Assembly: GCA_025766275.1 (NCBI GenBank)
Contig: JAFKAC010000037.1
Span: forward strand, 62,001-126,000
Source: Lactarius indigo
Lineage: Eukaryota; Basidiomycota; Agaricomycetes; Russulales; Russulaceae
Length of the DNA stretch: 64,000 nucleotides
Reading direction: 5' to 3'
The notes beneath the pieces are model-generated. The model did not search any database and was not told where the DNA came from. It was given only the letters and a program-made list of their open reading frames with translations. Below, in pieces: positions 33,659 to 45,784 of this stretch. How positions within the stretch are numbered: position 1 is the stretch's first letter; every line of letters begins with the position of its first letter. The position numbers and the translations under genes are program-made.

Positions 33659-34371
33659 TCCTTGGTATTTCACGTTATTATCTGTAGTGCCTATTTAACC
33701 TTTTGACAAAGCGGTTATCCTCATCTTGAAGCATGCGACTTTCCTATCTCTCTCAAACGAGTCACCTGAATCAGTTTTAATCCGTGCGAACGCTGAATAT
33801 TGCAAGGCAAATATTGACCTAAAGATTCGACAACACCTTACTGCACCTTCTCAAGAGCATTCCGACGAGTCATTTGCAGCCTTTATTATGGCCACTGATT
33901 TGGTTTGTTCGTTCTTATATTTGTTAAGATAAGACCCAGTCAAACCTTTGGTACAGTCTCAGTCTTCGGTCGAAACCACACTTACGTAGATGAGATCATT
34001 GGTCTTCATACTGGGGTCGGAGGAACACCGCAAGGAAAGGTAAATAGATGTATGCCAGTGTATTATCAAATGGTCCACGCATCATGTACTAGTAGTTGGG
34101 CCATGTATGATGTGTACGATGAAACTCGATATCCCAGACTGTGTTTTTCCCCATTCATTTGTCCGCTCGCCATTTAACCTGTCCCCCCCTCTACAGCTTC
34201 TGCCATCACTAGTCCATGTGACTATTGTGGGTGCACAGGTCTAGGCGGTCAAAGAGGTTGGTGCAAGCACAGAACACACCGTGGTGGTGGGGGGGTCGGA
34301 AAGCCCCTAAAAGACAAAACCTGACTGGATATCAATTTTTCCCATCCCGCTCCCCCCTTGGCAACAAGCGC
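33659..34371 (+). other. Downstream segment shared by both GTPase loci
   Basis: An open block at about 33715-33900 encodes AVILILKHATFLSLSNESPESV...QEHSDESFAAFIMATDL. Its counterpart at 57226-57410 has the same residues at most positions, so it is probably an additional exon or a second small gene. I found no splice that joins it cleanly to the preceding exon. The rest to 34371 shows only weak similarity to the other copy. Confidence 0.4.
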
Positions 34372-34500
34372 TTCAACGAATTCCAAAGATCCAGTTCCAA
34401 GTCCTTATTATAGGAAGGGGAAACGCAGGAATGGGATCAATCCCACAAAGAATGTGTGATACGACGGAGAGCCATTATCTACTGGGGGATTCAGGTACGT
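34372..34500 (+). pseudogene. Isolated P-loop exon relic of a third GTPase copy
   Basis: It encodes KIQFQVLIIGRGNAGMGS then PQRMCDTTES, matching the Walker A exon of the two GTPase genes. The GKT of the P-loop is changed to GMG, so nucleotide binding would be lost. No neighbouring G-domain exons follow. Confidence 0.7.
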
Positions 34501-35261
34501 CACCAGGTCTTTCAAACAATCAGAAAGAGAAAGGACATGGAGACAGATGGAACTCACCGATCTTGTAGAGTACGGACACGAACGCTCCTCCTTTTCCAGC
34601 TGGCTGCAGCACCCGGCCGCCGGGTTGCACGTTGCACGATCAAGCATGAGTGAGTAGTACGATGCCTCCGGTCAATCAGTCCCCCGAACTCCCACAGCTT
34701 CCTCTCACCGTGCCTTCTTTCCTCGCAGGTTGAAGCATTCTCAAAACATCGACATCAAGGGCGTGCCCAGTCTCATTAAGTCACTATCCACAGTCTCTTC
34801 GACATACTTATTCTCCATCTCGATGTCCCTGTCCCAGTGAATGATGACCGTTGCTTCCGTGTTACACTTCCGCAGGAGGCAGGGTGCCTCCTCCGAGGGT
34901 TCTATTTCCCACATTTCCAGAGTGCCGTTGCTCCCCTCTCCTAGCTGCTTCCCATCGCCTCCATCTCCAGATTTCCATCCTCCCAGCGGCCTCGTGCGAT
35001 GGGCCGGTACCATCTCTGAGCTGGACATGGCTTGCACTGATTTGTCGGTTTCACCTTCCCGCCCATGTTCCTTAGCATACTGACGCACACCATCCCTCCT
35101 AGTGCCCGGTCCTCCTTCCAAACGCGCCCCACCTGCCCACACATTCAGCTCGCCAGCATTCCTGCACTCCCCATCTGAGTCTGTGCATGTACCTCCTGCA
35201 TCACCACCACCCCCAGCGTATTATAGTGACTACTCCACAGACATCGGAGCAGCGCAGCCCC
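34501..35261. other. Unassigned region
   Basis: A minus-strand frame (35142-34741, 133 codons, acidic C-terminal half with VIIHWDRDIEMENKYVEETVD) is open, but I do not recognise it and find no paralogue in the window. Nothing else is convincing. Confidence 0.2.
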
Positions 35262-36335
35262 ATGGCTCACCCGACAGCAAGCGCGCCAGAGCCCTCTGAT
35301 CTCTCTCTCATTCGTCCTGGCGCCCGTCCCGTCCTCGTGGCTGCCTGTCCTTGCCCGTGTCTCGAAGCGCTTCGGTGCTTCAGCGCCGCCGCGCAACTCG
35401 CGCCCTATCGTACGCTCAAGCTATCTACCGACAACGCCGACTGCGCGTCGCTCGTGATCATGTTCACGCTGTGCGCCTACCCGTCTGCGCGCAGCTTGTC
35501 ATTCATACTAGCGCTAGCCCTGGCGCTCCGATCAAGGTGCGCGCTGTCTGCGCTGGCGCTACCCACCTTCGATGCAGAGTTGCTCTCCGCTGCGCCGGGT
35601 ACCCTCACTCACCTGACGCTGCTCGCCGATACGCTACCCTACGCGTTCTTCGACGACTTTCTCGCCGCGCTAGCCCGCGCGCATCTCATGCACCTCGCGC
35701 TGCCCAACTTCGTTGGCGTACCTCCTGCAGCGCATAAAGTCCCACCTCCTCCGCGCCGCGTCTCGCCAGGCTTGACAGCATCCCTGGCCTAGCGGCCACG
35801 CTGACTCTCAACCATCCTCTGTGCCGTGTGACGCTACGCATTGCCAGCGCGCTCTACGATGGCCTTCGCCCCGGGCGCTGTTTCGCACGCTCAGTGGCAC
35901 ACTGAAGGAGCTCGTGCTCGTGCTTGCGCCCGTTGTGGATGTGCACACACGTGGGCGGTTATTAGGCACGCTTGGGGAATATGGATGCGGGGTTTGAGGC
36001 GTGCTCGAGCTGAGTCTCGATGGCACTTCAGATGAGGTATGGGTCGCCTACCCCCTTCTGTACCACTTGCCTCTGACTGATCGGCACTGGGTCTCATTGC
36101 AAGCGCTGGACAAGCAAGTTTGATCATTATTGTTAAATGTGCAGGCGCTTCGAACGCCCTGCCTCCAGGTTTCTCTGCCAACCGAGGCTGTCAAGGCAGA
36201 AGAAGACCCGTTGCAGCCCGCACTGTGGACGCGACCTCCACTGGGATCGGAATTACACTGTGTCGTCTTTATTTCGAGGGCTTACTGGGAATTCGGGTGG
36301 AGCGAGAAGGTACACGTGAACCAAGCTCATGTATG
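35262..36335 (+). pseudogene. Leucine-rich hypothetical protein relic, copy 2
   Basis: ATG 35262 opens a frame (MAHPTASAPEPSDLSLIRPG) that continues through LKLSTDNADCASLVIMFTLC, ALPTFDAELLSAAPGTLTHLTLLADTLPYAFF and LMHLALPNFVG to a stop at 35790-35792. Homology to copy 1 continues in other frames (LRIASALYDGLRPG, then GTLKELVLVLAP, then LSLDGTSDEV) and ends with LWTRPPLGSELHCVVFISRAYWEF near 36300. At least two frameshifts separate these pieces, so it is a pseudogene or contains unrecognised introns. Leu/Ala-rich repeats suggest an LRR-type fold. Shared sequence with copy 1 ends at about 36335, where the DIRS-type element begins. Confidence 0.5.
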
Positions 36336-36549
36336 GCCAGTCTGAGGCGGAGTGAGAAACGAGCGGTGCCTTAGAGTGTAGTCTTTGCGCGAGCGGAGAG
36401 GGCGGCACGTGCTCAGTTTCCTCTTTTGCGCCGCCACCTCTCCGCCCATTTTCCAACCGGTCTGAAATACTGGTAGTCTTTTATTTCGTAGAGTTCCATT
36501 CTTATCAGTACATCCAAAGAAGCAATTACTCTAACGACCACCCGTAAAC

Positions 36550-37224
36550 ATGCCATGCATCAATGTAGACCCATACCAGGCAGTCTGCCCAAGTTTCGAA
36601 AGCGATGAGTGGGATTTCATGAGACGATCGATGATAGAGTCCCACCGTGGACCCCAGCCGCTTACCGAGATAGAAGCGGTACAGCGAATGAAAGAAGCAT
36701 GGGCCCAAGAGAATTTCAACAAAAGAGTTGCCTGGGACGCGCAACTCGAACAGGATAGAATGGCGCAAGAAGAACAAGACAGGCTAGACCAAGAAGCAGA
36801 AGCCGCGCAAGTCGCTCAGCAGGAGAAAGAGGCCGAGGAACTTCGTAGAGAGGCCGAGAAGAAAAAACCGAAGATGAACACCTTCGACCCTCGCCGCTGC
36901 CTCGGTGACTGGATCGAACCGAGACCGGCCCAGTACGCAATAAACAAAATAAACAACTTGGAATGGGTCGAACTAGACTATTTCACTTTGAAAGGATGCA
37001 GAGACGCCGCGGCCGACTCGAGTAGGTCGGGCAACCAGGATTCTCTTACTTTCACGCAACTTGGGGACACCATCGCAATGCGCCCACTAGCCGCCATGGC
37101 GCCCGCCAGGGGCATCAGAAACGATGAAGACCTAAGCTGGCTAGAGTTAATGGAGGCCAAAAATTCGATGCTTCACTTCATAGCCAAGTCAAAGGCCTGG
37201 CCTCCAAGCAACGCGGAAGCCCTA
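36550..37224 (+). pseudogene. Gag-like protein of the DIRS-type element, 5' part
   Basis: ATG 36550 (MPCINVDPYQAVCPSF). A charged coiled-coil region (AQLEQDRMAQEEQDRLDQEAEAAQVAQ is part of it) precedes a conserved block (FDPRRCLGDWIEPRPAQYAINKIN, split here by me only for naming, and SSRSGNQDSLTFTQL). The frame is cut at 37224 by element C and continues at 45044. Removing C and one CCCTA copy restores AEALAAFFVILDMHP in frame. I know this protein type as the first ORF of agaricomycete DIRS-like elements; that is from memory. Confidence 0.75.
37220..37224 (+). other. Target-site duplication of element C, left copy
   Basis: CCCTA here is repeated at 45039-45043 directly after the 3' LTR. Confidence 0.95.
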
Positions 37225-37732
37225 TGTTACGGTACGGACTCGGTGACTCATTACGCACGACTCATGACCGGTTATGACTACGGTCTGACATCAGATTAGT
37301 CATGGACTCTTACATCGTATCAGTCAGCATAGTAGGTCGCATGTGATTGTGACTCATGTATGACTCATTCCTAGGATAGCTGTACTAGGGTTCGAGCTAG
37401 TTACGCTATTGGTTACATAGTATTCCAGCGGCGCTTTAAAGCCCGCGCGTATCTGTATAAGTAGTCGACTCAGAAGACCAAGAGTCCCCATCTTGGTCTT
37501 CTTCAATCCACCCTTTGAATCGTCTCTTGTCTGCCTTAGTCCCCGGACTAAGCGTGCTTCTACTCGTGCTTACCAAGAGCACTCTTCTTTACCCTTTTTG
37601 CTGCGGCGTGTGCCAGAGTGCCCCCGTTCAGCTTGCGTTGGGTTGATACAAGTTCCCCATTCGCCTAGCTTTCGCTAAGTCGATTACGCCCTTTACGAGT
37701 CCAAGTCGGACTGACGCCGGTGGAGCGTAACA
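37225..37732 (+). repeat. 5' LTR of element C
   Basis: 508 bp, TGTTACGGTACGGACTCGG...GAGCGTAACA, with hairpin arms at 37472-37502. The following TTAAGACCAAGAT (37733-37745) is complementary to the hairpin arm. Confidence 0.95.
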
Positions 37733-39720
37733 TTAAGACCAAGATTCTCATCGTGGCGTACTCGACCCGAGACCAGTGGACGTCCTTCCGTCCCTATCAT
37801 ATCGAACGACGAGGAGATCGCAACGTACCAACAAGATTCCTAGGAGCAGCTCAGTGGAGAGAACGAAGCGAAGACACCGGATACTTTGTAGAATTCAACG
37901 GTCCTAACCGTTTCCGACCCGTTGAGTTCAATTTTGAACATCTCTGTTGGGTCGAGGTTACTTGGAACCCCATAGATCATCGCTGGGACATCATACGACC
38001 AGCTGGAAGAAATTACAACTGCGATATCGACGCGCGAGAGCTTAATAGTCGCGCAGATTACGGTCCTATTGACGGACAAGCGCAAGAACACACCGACGAA
38101 GGAATCAGCGGAGAAGAAGCCTCTGACAGTCAACAATCGCCAAGTCGAGGAACAACGCCAGCCGAAGAAGCAAGCCTAGGAGCTATTGGCGATCACATCA
38201 TACAACGAACTGAGTCGTTGACTATTCACCAACCCGAACCAGAAGTAATCCACATCCACAGCCCAGCAGTCGCAATGGCAACAGCCACCGTTACCCAAGA
38301 AGAGGTATACCTCACTGCAGAAGCAAGGGATCAGATCGCCTTGGAAGAACAAAGACGTATTACCGAAGAATCGCGGGCCAATCTAGCCCCCATCAACCCA
38401 TATACTGGTCACCGAATGACTGACGACGACGTAGCAATTCACTGAGCCATCGGACCTGATGTAGCTGACCCCCCCAGTGGAGGAGGCGGACCCCCTTCCG
38501 ACCTGCCCAGAGGAGGCGGAGGTGGAGGACCCCCATCGAGAGGACCGGGGTTCGAAGGATTCCCTGGGGGATTCCCAGGAGGACCACCAGGAGGAGGAGC
38601 TCCGGGGGGAGGATTACCAGGTGCCGGTCCTATTATTCCTCCAAGCAACAAATTGGCTGGTGAAGCACCTACAGTATTCGACGGGGAACGCGCCAAAGTT
38701 GAGGCGTTCCTTACTCAATGGCATGTCTACTGGGGCATGAATGCCGACGAAGGCATTATGGCAACGCCATATTGACGCGCCCTACTTTTTCTATCTTACA
38801 TCAAAGGCGTCAACGTCAGCGAGTGGGTATTGGCGATGCTCACCTGGCTTAACGGCCAGATACAAGCCGGCATACCCCGAACCAGCGAAGGGCTATGGAA
38901 CGAAGTAACGCGCAGCTTCATGCAGCGCTTCCGCAATACGATGGAACAGGAACAAGCTCAATACGAGCTTAAGAAAGGAGTCAAGATGACTGGGGGCAAT
39001 TTAGATGAGTATTGCACCCAATTTGAACAGTTAATACGCCGCGCTCAGTACAGACTCGATGATCCGCAAACGCTCGATCTATTCGCGAGCGGATTACCAA
39101 AAGACCTTTACGAAAAAGTCTACACTCTCGACAACCCCCGTAACTACCGCGAATGGAAAGAAGCGGCCACCACCCGCCAACAACAGTATCTCCACCTTAA
39201 AGCGGTGTTGAACAAGGGAATTCCCCCTGGACAAGGACAAGGAAGGCAACGGCAACAACGACAGTGGCAGGGACCACCGAGAAGTTCATGGCAGCCAAGG
39301 AATTTGAGAGATCCAAATGCCATGGATACCTCCGCAGATCGAATTCGAGGGCGACTCGCAGGGGCTGAAGACATACTCGCCCCTCGTCCCCCATACCGAC
39401 CAAGGGGAGGATTTTTACAGAGAGGAGGAGGACGTAACAACCCTAGGCCAGTCATATGTTACAACTGTCGAAAGGACGGACACATGGCCCGTGATTGCAG
39501 ACAACCACGAGGGGAATATCAACCCCAAGCATTGACCAGTCGGTACATTGACACCGACTATCATCAACAAGAACCCGAAGTCGCTACCAGGGCGGTCCAA
39601 GAAGTACCCCCTCAACAGCGCGCCAGTGACTGGCTTAATGGAGTAGCTGAAGAATCGGACGACGTAAAGGACATTATCCTCCAGCAGTTGTGGAAGAAGG
39701 AGGGTTTTCAGGACGCCTGA
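37733..39720 (+). pseudogene. Gag of Gypsy element C, two to three nonsense codons
   Basis: One continuous frame with TGA at 38443-38445 and 38773-38775 and ending at TGA 39718-39720. Element B has CGA at all three. Order: N-terminal region (TSFRPYHIERRGDRNVP), acidic linker, Gly/Pro-rich stretch (38470-38640), capsid domain (FDGERAKVEAFLTQWHVYW... LFASGLPKDLYEKVY), then an intact CCHC knuckle (CYNCRKDGHMARDC, about 39459-39500). No frameshift, unlike B. The open part 38830-39720 covers half the capsid domain and the knuckle. Start codon unclear: the frame is open from the LTR end without an ATG. Confidence 0.85.
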
Positions 39721-42700
39721 ACCCATCGGCCTGGGTGAGGGCAGTTAATTGTAACAGTGTAATCATGACTCGCTATCGTTCTATGAGAGTTCCAGTATCG
39801 ATTCGCACAAGTTACGCAATGGCCGACATACGAGCATTAGTCGACTCAGGAGCAACCCATTGCTTCATGAAACCCTCCTTCGCAAAAAGGATGGGATTAG
39901 GGATTAGACCGTTAGACGTCCCAAAGAAAATATGGAATATCGATAACACAGAGAACAAGTCGGGGCGTATCACCCATTATACCGATGTTGATGTCCAAAC
40001 TAAAGGCATCCACAAGGAAATTCGTTTCCTTATTACAGACATTGGCAACGAAGACATCGTATTAGGATACCCTTGGCTCGCTATTTACGATCTGCACATC
40101 AAATGGTCGCAGGCGGCTATTCACGAGGATATGCTTCCTATTATTATTCGTTCAACTAATCCCTACATCAAAACAACGCCATTAGTAGCTGCAGCCACCG
40201 TCCAAAGAAACGACTATGAAGTCGTACATTCTTGTGTCATCACAGACGAGCAATGACAACAATTCGAAGAAGGATGTCGAATTAGAGCTACAGCTACCGA
40301 TCTAGCAATCGCGGCTCAACAATACGTTACTAAAGCTGAGTTACCACCCGAATACCGCGAATTCGAACGTCTTTTCAGTGAAGAAGCGTCGGACAGGTTC
40401 CCACCAAGCAGGCCTTGGGACCATGCCATCGAATTCAAACCTGGGACGGCTGACGCGATTGACTGCAAGATATATCCTATGACTCAAGAAGAGGACAAGA
40501 AATTGCGCGAATGGATCGATGAGCAACTCAAGAAAGGGTATATACGACCCTCCAAATCTCCATACGCATCATCTTTCTTCTTTATTAAGAAGAAAGACGG
40601 AAAATTACGACCTGTCCAGGATTATCGAAAGATCAACGCGGTCACCATTCGCAACCAGTATCCGCTCCCCCTTATATCCGATCTCATCACCGACCTCAGC
40701 AACGCCCACATCTACACCAAACTTGACGTCAGATGGGGGTACAACAACATACGTATCAAGGAAGGAGACAAAGAAAAAGCGGCGTTCAAAACGCGATATG
40801 GACTATTCGAACCAAAGGTGATGTTCTTTGGCCTAACCAACTCCCCCGCAACGTTCCAGACTATGATGAATTTCATCTTCAGGGATATCATCGCGAAACA
40901 TGAGAAGCGGGGTACCGTCATTCGTGTCTATATGGATGACATCGGCATCGCAACTGGACTCCACCACTCACTACCAGACCACATAGAAGCAGTCAAGGAC
41001 GTGCTCCGCGTATCCGCGGAGCATGATTTGTATTATAAACTCGAAAAATGTCTCTTCCACTCCCCGCGTATGGATTACCTGGGGGTAATCCTTGAAAAGG
41101 GGGTGACACGCATGGACCCCGTCAAAATTTCGGGCATTAAAGACTGGCCCACACCAACCAAGGTTAAGGACGTCCGCTCTTTCCTCGGTTTTTGTAATTT
41201 TTACCGACCCTTCATACGAGGCTTCGCAACTAAAGCACGACCTCTCAACAAACTTACGCGTAAAGACACCGAATGGCACTGGGGGACTGAAGAAGAGAAG
41301 GCGTTCCAAGACCTCAAAAACCTCGTCACCAGTGAACCTGTTCTCGCACACCCAGATCTTACGCAACAATTCGAACTAGAGGTCGATGCATCCGGATTCG
41401 CCACTGGAGCTGTCCTCCTTCAACGCAAAGCAGACGGCAAAAGACACCCCATTGGCTACTATTCATCCACTCTCAGCGAAGCCGAACGAAACTACGATAT
41501 TTACGACCTTGAACTCCTAGCAATTGTCAAGGCCTTTCGCCATTGGAGACCTCTTTTAGCAGGCTCTCCTCACAAGATCAAAGTATTCTCCGACCACCTC
41601 AACTTACAATACTGGAAGTCGCCACAAAAGATTAGCAGACGCGTAGCCAGGGAAGTACTCGAACTCTCCGAATACGACTTCGAGATTCACCACATTAAGG
41701 GAACTTCCAATGGACGCGCTGACGCCTTATCACGAAGACCAGACTACGATCAAGGAGAAAATGATAACGAAGGAATCACAGTATTACCCGAAAGTGTCTT
41801 CGCGCGCGCCACCACGCTAGAAGAACCGCGACATCCACATTGGAGACCCGAGATCTTACCAGTCGAGATGACCCCGGAACACCCAATTTACGAACAAGAC
41901 ATAGCTAAGTTAAAACCTTGGGTGGATGCTCACAGGCTAAAAGATATCGAAGGGACATGGTACAAAGATGGACGCCGAGTAGTCACCGGTGGCATTCATG
42001 ACAAGCGTACCATCATCGCCGCCCACCACGACTCCCCTGTCTACGGTCACCCTGGTATCAAACGCACCCTCCAACTTACCGAACGACACTACTGGTGGCC
42101 GCAAATGAAGAATGATGTCCAAGACTATGTCAAAGGTTGCGCAGAATGTCAGCGACACAAAGTCAACCTTCGTCCCACCAGAGCGCCTCTACAACCCATC
42201 TACCCCAAACCGGAAGCCCTGCCATTTGAAACTATTGCAGTGGACTTTATTACTAAACTTCCCATCTCTCGTGGTTATGATTCTATCTTGACGATAACAG
42301 ATCATGACTGTACCAAGGCCGCCGTTTTCATCCCCTGTAACGAAGAGATAACGGCCGAAGGAACGGCCGCCTTGTACGTTTCTCACGTCTTCCCACGATT
42401 TGGACTCCCCTCGCGCGTTATCAGTGACCGAGACCCCCGCTTTGCATCAAAATTTATGCGGGAGATATGCAAAATTCTTGGCATCAGCCAAAACATCTCA
42501 ACCGCTTATCATCCCAGAACCGATGGCCAATCAGAACGAACGAATCAATGGCTAGAACAATACCTCCGCTTCTGGGTAAATGAGCGGCAAGATGACTGGG
42601 TCCGTTATCTACCAATGGCGGAATTCACGCATAACAATTGGCCCAATGAGACCACGCGGGAGTCCCCCTTCTTTCTCTTATCAGGGTTCAACCCTCGTGC

Positions 42701-44471
42701 TGATTGGACCGATAGACCTTCTCCTATTCCACAAGTGTCGTTAAGGCTAGACCAATTCAAACAGGCACGACAGCGCGCCTTCTCCTGTATGCTCCAGGCG
42801 CAAAAGTCATGGGTCAAGCACAAAGATACGCCCAAGTTCAAAGAAGGAGATCTTGTGTGGCTTGAAGGACGCCACTTACGCACACACCAGCCAACCGCAA
42901 AACTAGCGGCCAAACGACATGGACCGTTCAGGATCATCCAGGTGATGTCCCCTGTCAATTATCGTCTAGAACTTCCCACGCAGTGGAGCATCCACGACGT
43001 CTTCCATATAGACCTTCTCACGCCTTATCGCGAGACTCCCACACATGGACCAAATTATCAACGCCCACCACCTGATTTGGTCGATAACGAAGAAGAGTAC
43101 GAGGTCGAGAAGATTCTGGACTCTCGGCGATTCGGCAGAAGACGACGACTCCAATACCTCGTGAAATGGAAGGGGTATCCGGACTCTGATAACCAATGGA
43201 TAGATAAGGATGACGTATTTGCTGATGAAGCCGTTCGGGAGTTCAAACATTCAAACCCCGACAGGGAAACACATATAAGGACGGCATCCAATGTCGCTAA
43301 GTCCCCATCACCCACTCCTCCTATGTCTTCTGCTCGACGCAATGACCAGCTCGCACTCCTCTCTACCCTCGTCAATGACTCCTCTGCCACGCTTGTCGAC
43401 CCCGACACCTCCAACGACGCCGCAGCCAATAGAGCTGGTGCTGGAAGCAGTACCACCATGCAGCATGAGGAAGACGGCCCTATCACTCGTGAAGAACTGC
43501 ACCAGACACTGCAACGATTCCCTATGCCCATACAGGGAACTCTCGACGACGATCCAGCAACAACTCAACCAGCACCTCCGCAACCAATGTACGCCCTCAC
43601 AAACCCCAACACCGGTGAGCCCGAAGTCTTCCTCACAGAAGACGAACTCTTTCGGCTTCAAGCAGCTGTCTCGCGCGGTGAAACCGCCCAACGCCATGCA
43701 GAAGTACGAACAAGAGTGGAAGGAGACGGCAGCGCGGTGGCAGCGGGAGCAACTGCATATCGCTGCCTGCCGACGACGGATGATGAAGGAGCGGAAGGAG
43801 TATTGGACGAAGATGAGGATGAAGACGAGCTTAGAGACCATTACCCCCTCAGGCACGCATTCCTTAACCATGAATTCTACGCTGAAGATCCAGCCGCCAC
43901 TCCCTACCTCGTCGACGCAGCGGGGGGACCTCTACACAGGGGACGAGTCGCCGTGGCACAAGCGGCTCGTTATACACCAATGGGGGAACGAGACCCAGCA
44001 ACCAGAGTCGTTGTCCCTGAAGGGTTCCGGGTCAATCAAGGACCCGATTACATTCCGTTCCCGATCAAACTCCCCAACGGACCGACGGTACAGGCATCAC
44101 ACGTACAGGTTATCCGAGGAGGAGACCCCTTCGTACTCGGACTAGCTCCGGGGTCGGGCTTCCTCTATGGGAAACCCCTTTACGCCACCCCCCATCTGCC
44201 AAAAAACAACCGTGCGTTCATCCCACACGAGGAGTATTTCATGCTCCGAGACCGACACCCCACCGACTTGCTACTAATGCGCATTGGGGACGTCACCCTC
44301 ACTCAAGAACTGCGCCGGTTTCGGCAGTTTGCATTTGCAGAAGACCAGCTGGAGAAGCGGATTCGGCAGTTGCAGATGGAGAAGGAGATGGTGGTTGACG
44401 ACAAAAAGGACAGTCTCTATCGGCTGGAACGGGCTAACATATTGGTTAGGATGGAAGATGAAGCAGAATGA
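39690..44471 (+). pseudogene. Pol of Gypsy element C, one internal nonsense codon
   Basis: Frame open from the gag overlap with one TGA at 40254-40256 between protease and RT (B has CGG), and a final TGA at 44469-44471 ten codons before the stop used in B. Protease VDSGATHCF, RT KLRPVQDYRK and YMDDIGIAT, RNase H EVDASGFATGAVL, HHCC domain, integrase SVDF-equivalent AVDFITKLP, SDRDPRF, SERTNQWLEQ, chromodomain YLVKWKGYPDSDNQW, and the C-terminal extension with YIPFPIKLPNGP are all present. Apart from the stops the protein is nearly identical to B. From 40257 on, everything from RT to the extension is open. Confidence 0.9.
39702..39708 (+). promoter_or_regulatory. -1 frameshift heptamer, gag-pol (element C)
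   Basis: GGGTTTT in register G|GGT|TTT with the gag frame; pol is open in the -1 frame. Confidence 0.6.
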
Positions 44472-44530
44472 ATGAGGCAGGAATCGGTAGCGGACTAGTG
44501 AGGTGGGCCTCACTCCTGAAAAGGGGGTGA

Positions 44531-45038
44531 TGTTACGGTACGGACTCGGTGACTCATTACGCACGACTCATGACCGGTTATGACTACGGTCTGACATCAG
44601 ATTAGTCATGGACTCTTACATCGTATCAGTCAGCATAGTAGGTCGCATGTGATTGTGACTCATGTATGACTCATTCCTAGGATAGCTGTACTAGGGTTCG
44701 AGCTAGTTACGCTATTGGTTACATAGTATTCCAGCGGCGCTTTAAAGCCCGCGCGTATCTGTATAAGTAGTCGACTCAGAAGACCAAGAGTCCCCATCTT
44801 GGTCTTCTTCAATCCACCCTTTGAATCGTCTCTTGTCTGCCTTAGTCCCCGGACTAAGCGTGCTTCTACTCGTGCTTACCAAGAGCACTCTTCTTTACCC
44901 TTTTTGCTGCGGCGTGTGCCAGAGTGCCCCCGTTCAGCTTGCGTTGGGTTGATACAAGTTCCCCATTCGCCTAGCTTTCGCTAAGTCGATTACGCCCTTT
45001 ACGAGTCCAAGTCGGACTGACGCCGGTGGAGCGTAACA
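44531..45038 (+). repeat. 3' LTR of element C
   Basis: 508 bp, apparently identical to the 5' LTR; preceded by the GAAAAGGGGGTGA purine tract and followed by CCCTA. Confidence 0.95.
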
Positions 45039-45043
45039 CCCTA

Positions 45044-45784
45044 GCAGCTTTCTTTGTCATTCTGGATATGCATCCAATCCGCGTTCAGACCAACGGCCGA
45101 AAAGCATTGTTGCTGTACCAAAGCCGGGTGAGACGGGAATGGTTTGACGCGCTGAGTCGCAATGAAGGGTTCAATATCGAGATAATCAGTGAAGGTCTCC
45201 TTCGGACCATTTCCGACAACCTAAACACCAGACTTCAAGAAAGAAAGATTGATAAGATCGACAGGGCGCAGTCGGATTGGGAGTCCGAGGCAGCTCACTC
45301 CTCCTCCAGACACTATCGCGATCAGGGTCAGCACCACCATAACCGCCATCGATCCTCTTCCCCCCGCCGGCGTGATTCACCGAGAAAGCGTGCTCGCTCT
45401 CATTCACCCCACCCACATCGGAGTTCACCCTCCAATCGTCCAGAGAAGCACGCTCGAGAGACTCCTTGGCGCCCGCGCCGTGACGACCCGGAGTTTTTTC
45501 AGTCCGGTGCAGGCCCACGTGGGGGAGTCTGCGCGATCTGCCTTGGGCGCCACGAACACACATTCTCCAAGTGCAGGGCACAAAAAATATGGGACGGATC
45601 GGCAAACGCTCCCAGGAAAAACGAGCAAGGGAGGCTCGTCGCAGCAGACGGCCTCCCGCTCTGCTTCGATTGGCAGGTCGCCAGAGGATGCGCCTTGGCC
45701 AGTCACCCCGAGCATCACAGATGCTCGGGCTGCGGAAAGTCAGATCACGGAGCCCAAGCTTGTCCTCGAGCAGAGAAAGCTTGA
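45044..45784 (+). pseudogene. Gag-like protein of the DIRS-type element, 3' part
   Basis: Continues the frame of 36550-37224. It contains LLLYQSRVRREWFDAL and a helical segment, then a His/Arg/Ser-rich basic stretch (45300-45440), then Cys-His motifs CAICLGRHEHTFSKC and CRCSGCGKSDHGAQAC-like (the visible text is CSGCGKSDHGAQAC) with a preceding CFDWQVARGC. These are probably zinc knuckles that bind RNA. It stops at TGA/TAG after RAEKA (45784). The RT frame overlaps its end. Confidence 0.75.

Larger units (their letters stand above)
37225..45038 (+). mobile_element. Ty3/Gypsy element C, full length, inserted in the DIRS-type gag
   Basis: Same family as element B. Two 508-bp LTRs that look identical along their length, CCCTA target duplication, the same self-complementary primer site and polypurine tract. 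Four to five TGA codons interrupt gag and pol. In each case the B copy has CGA or CGG there. Confidence 0.95.
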
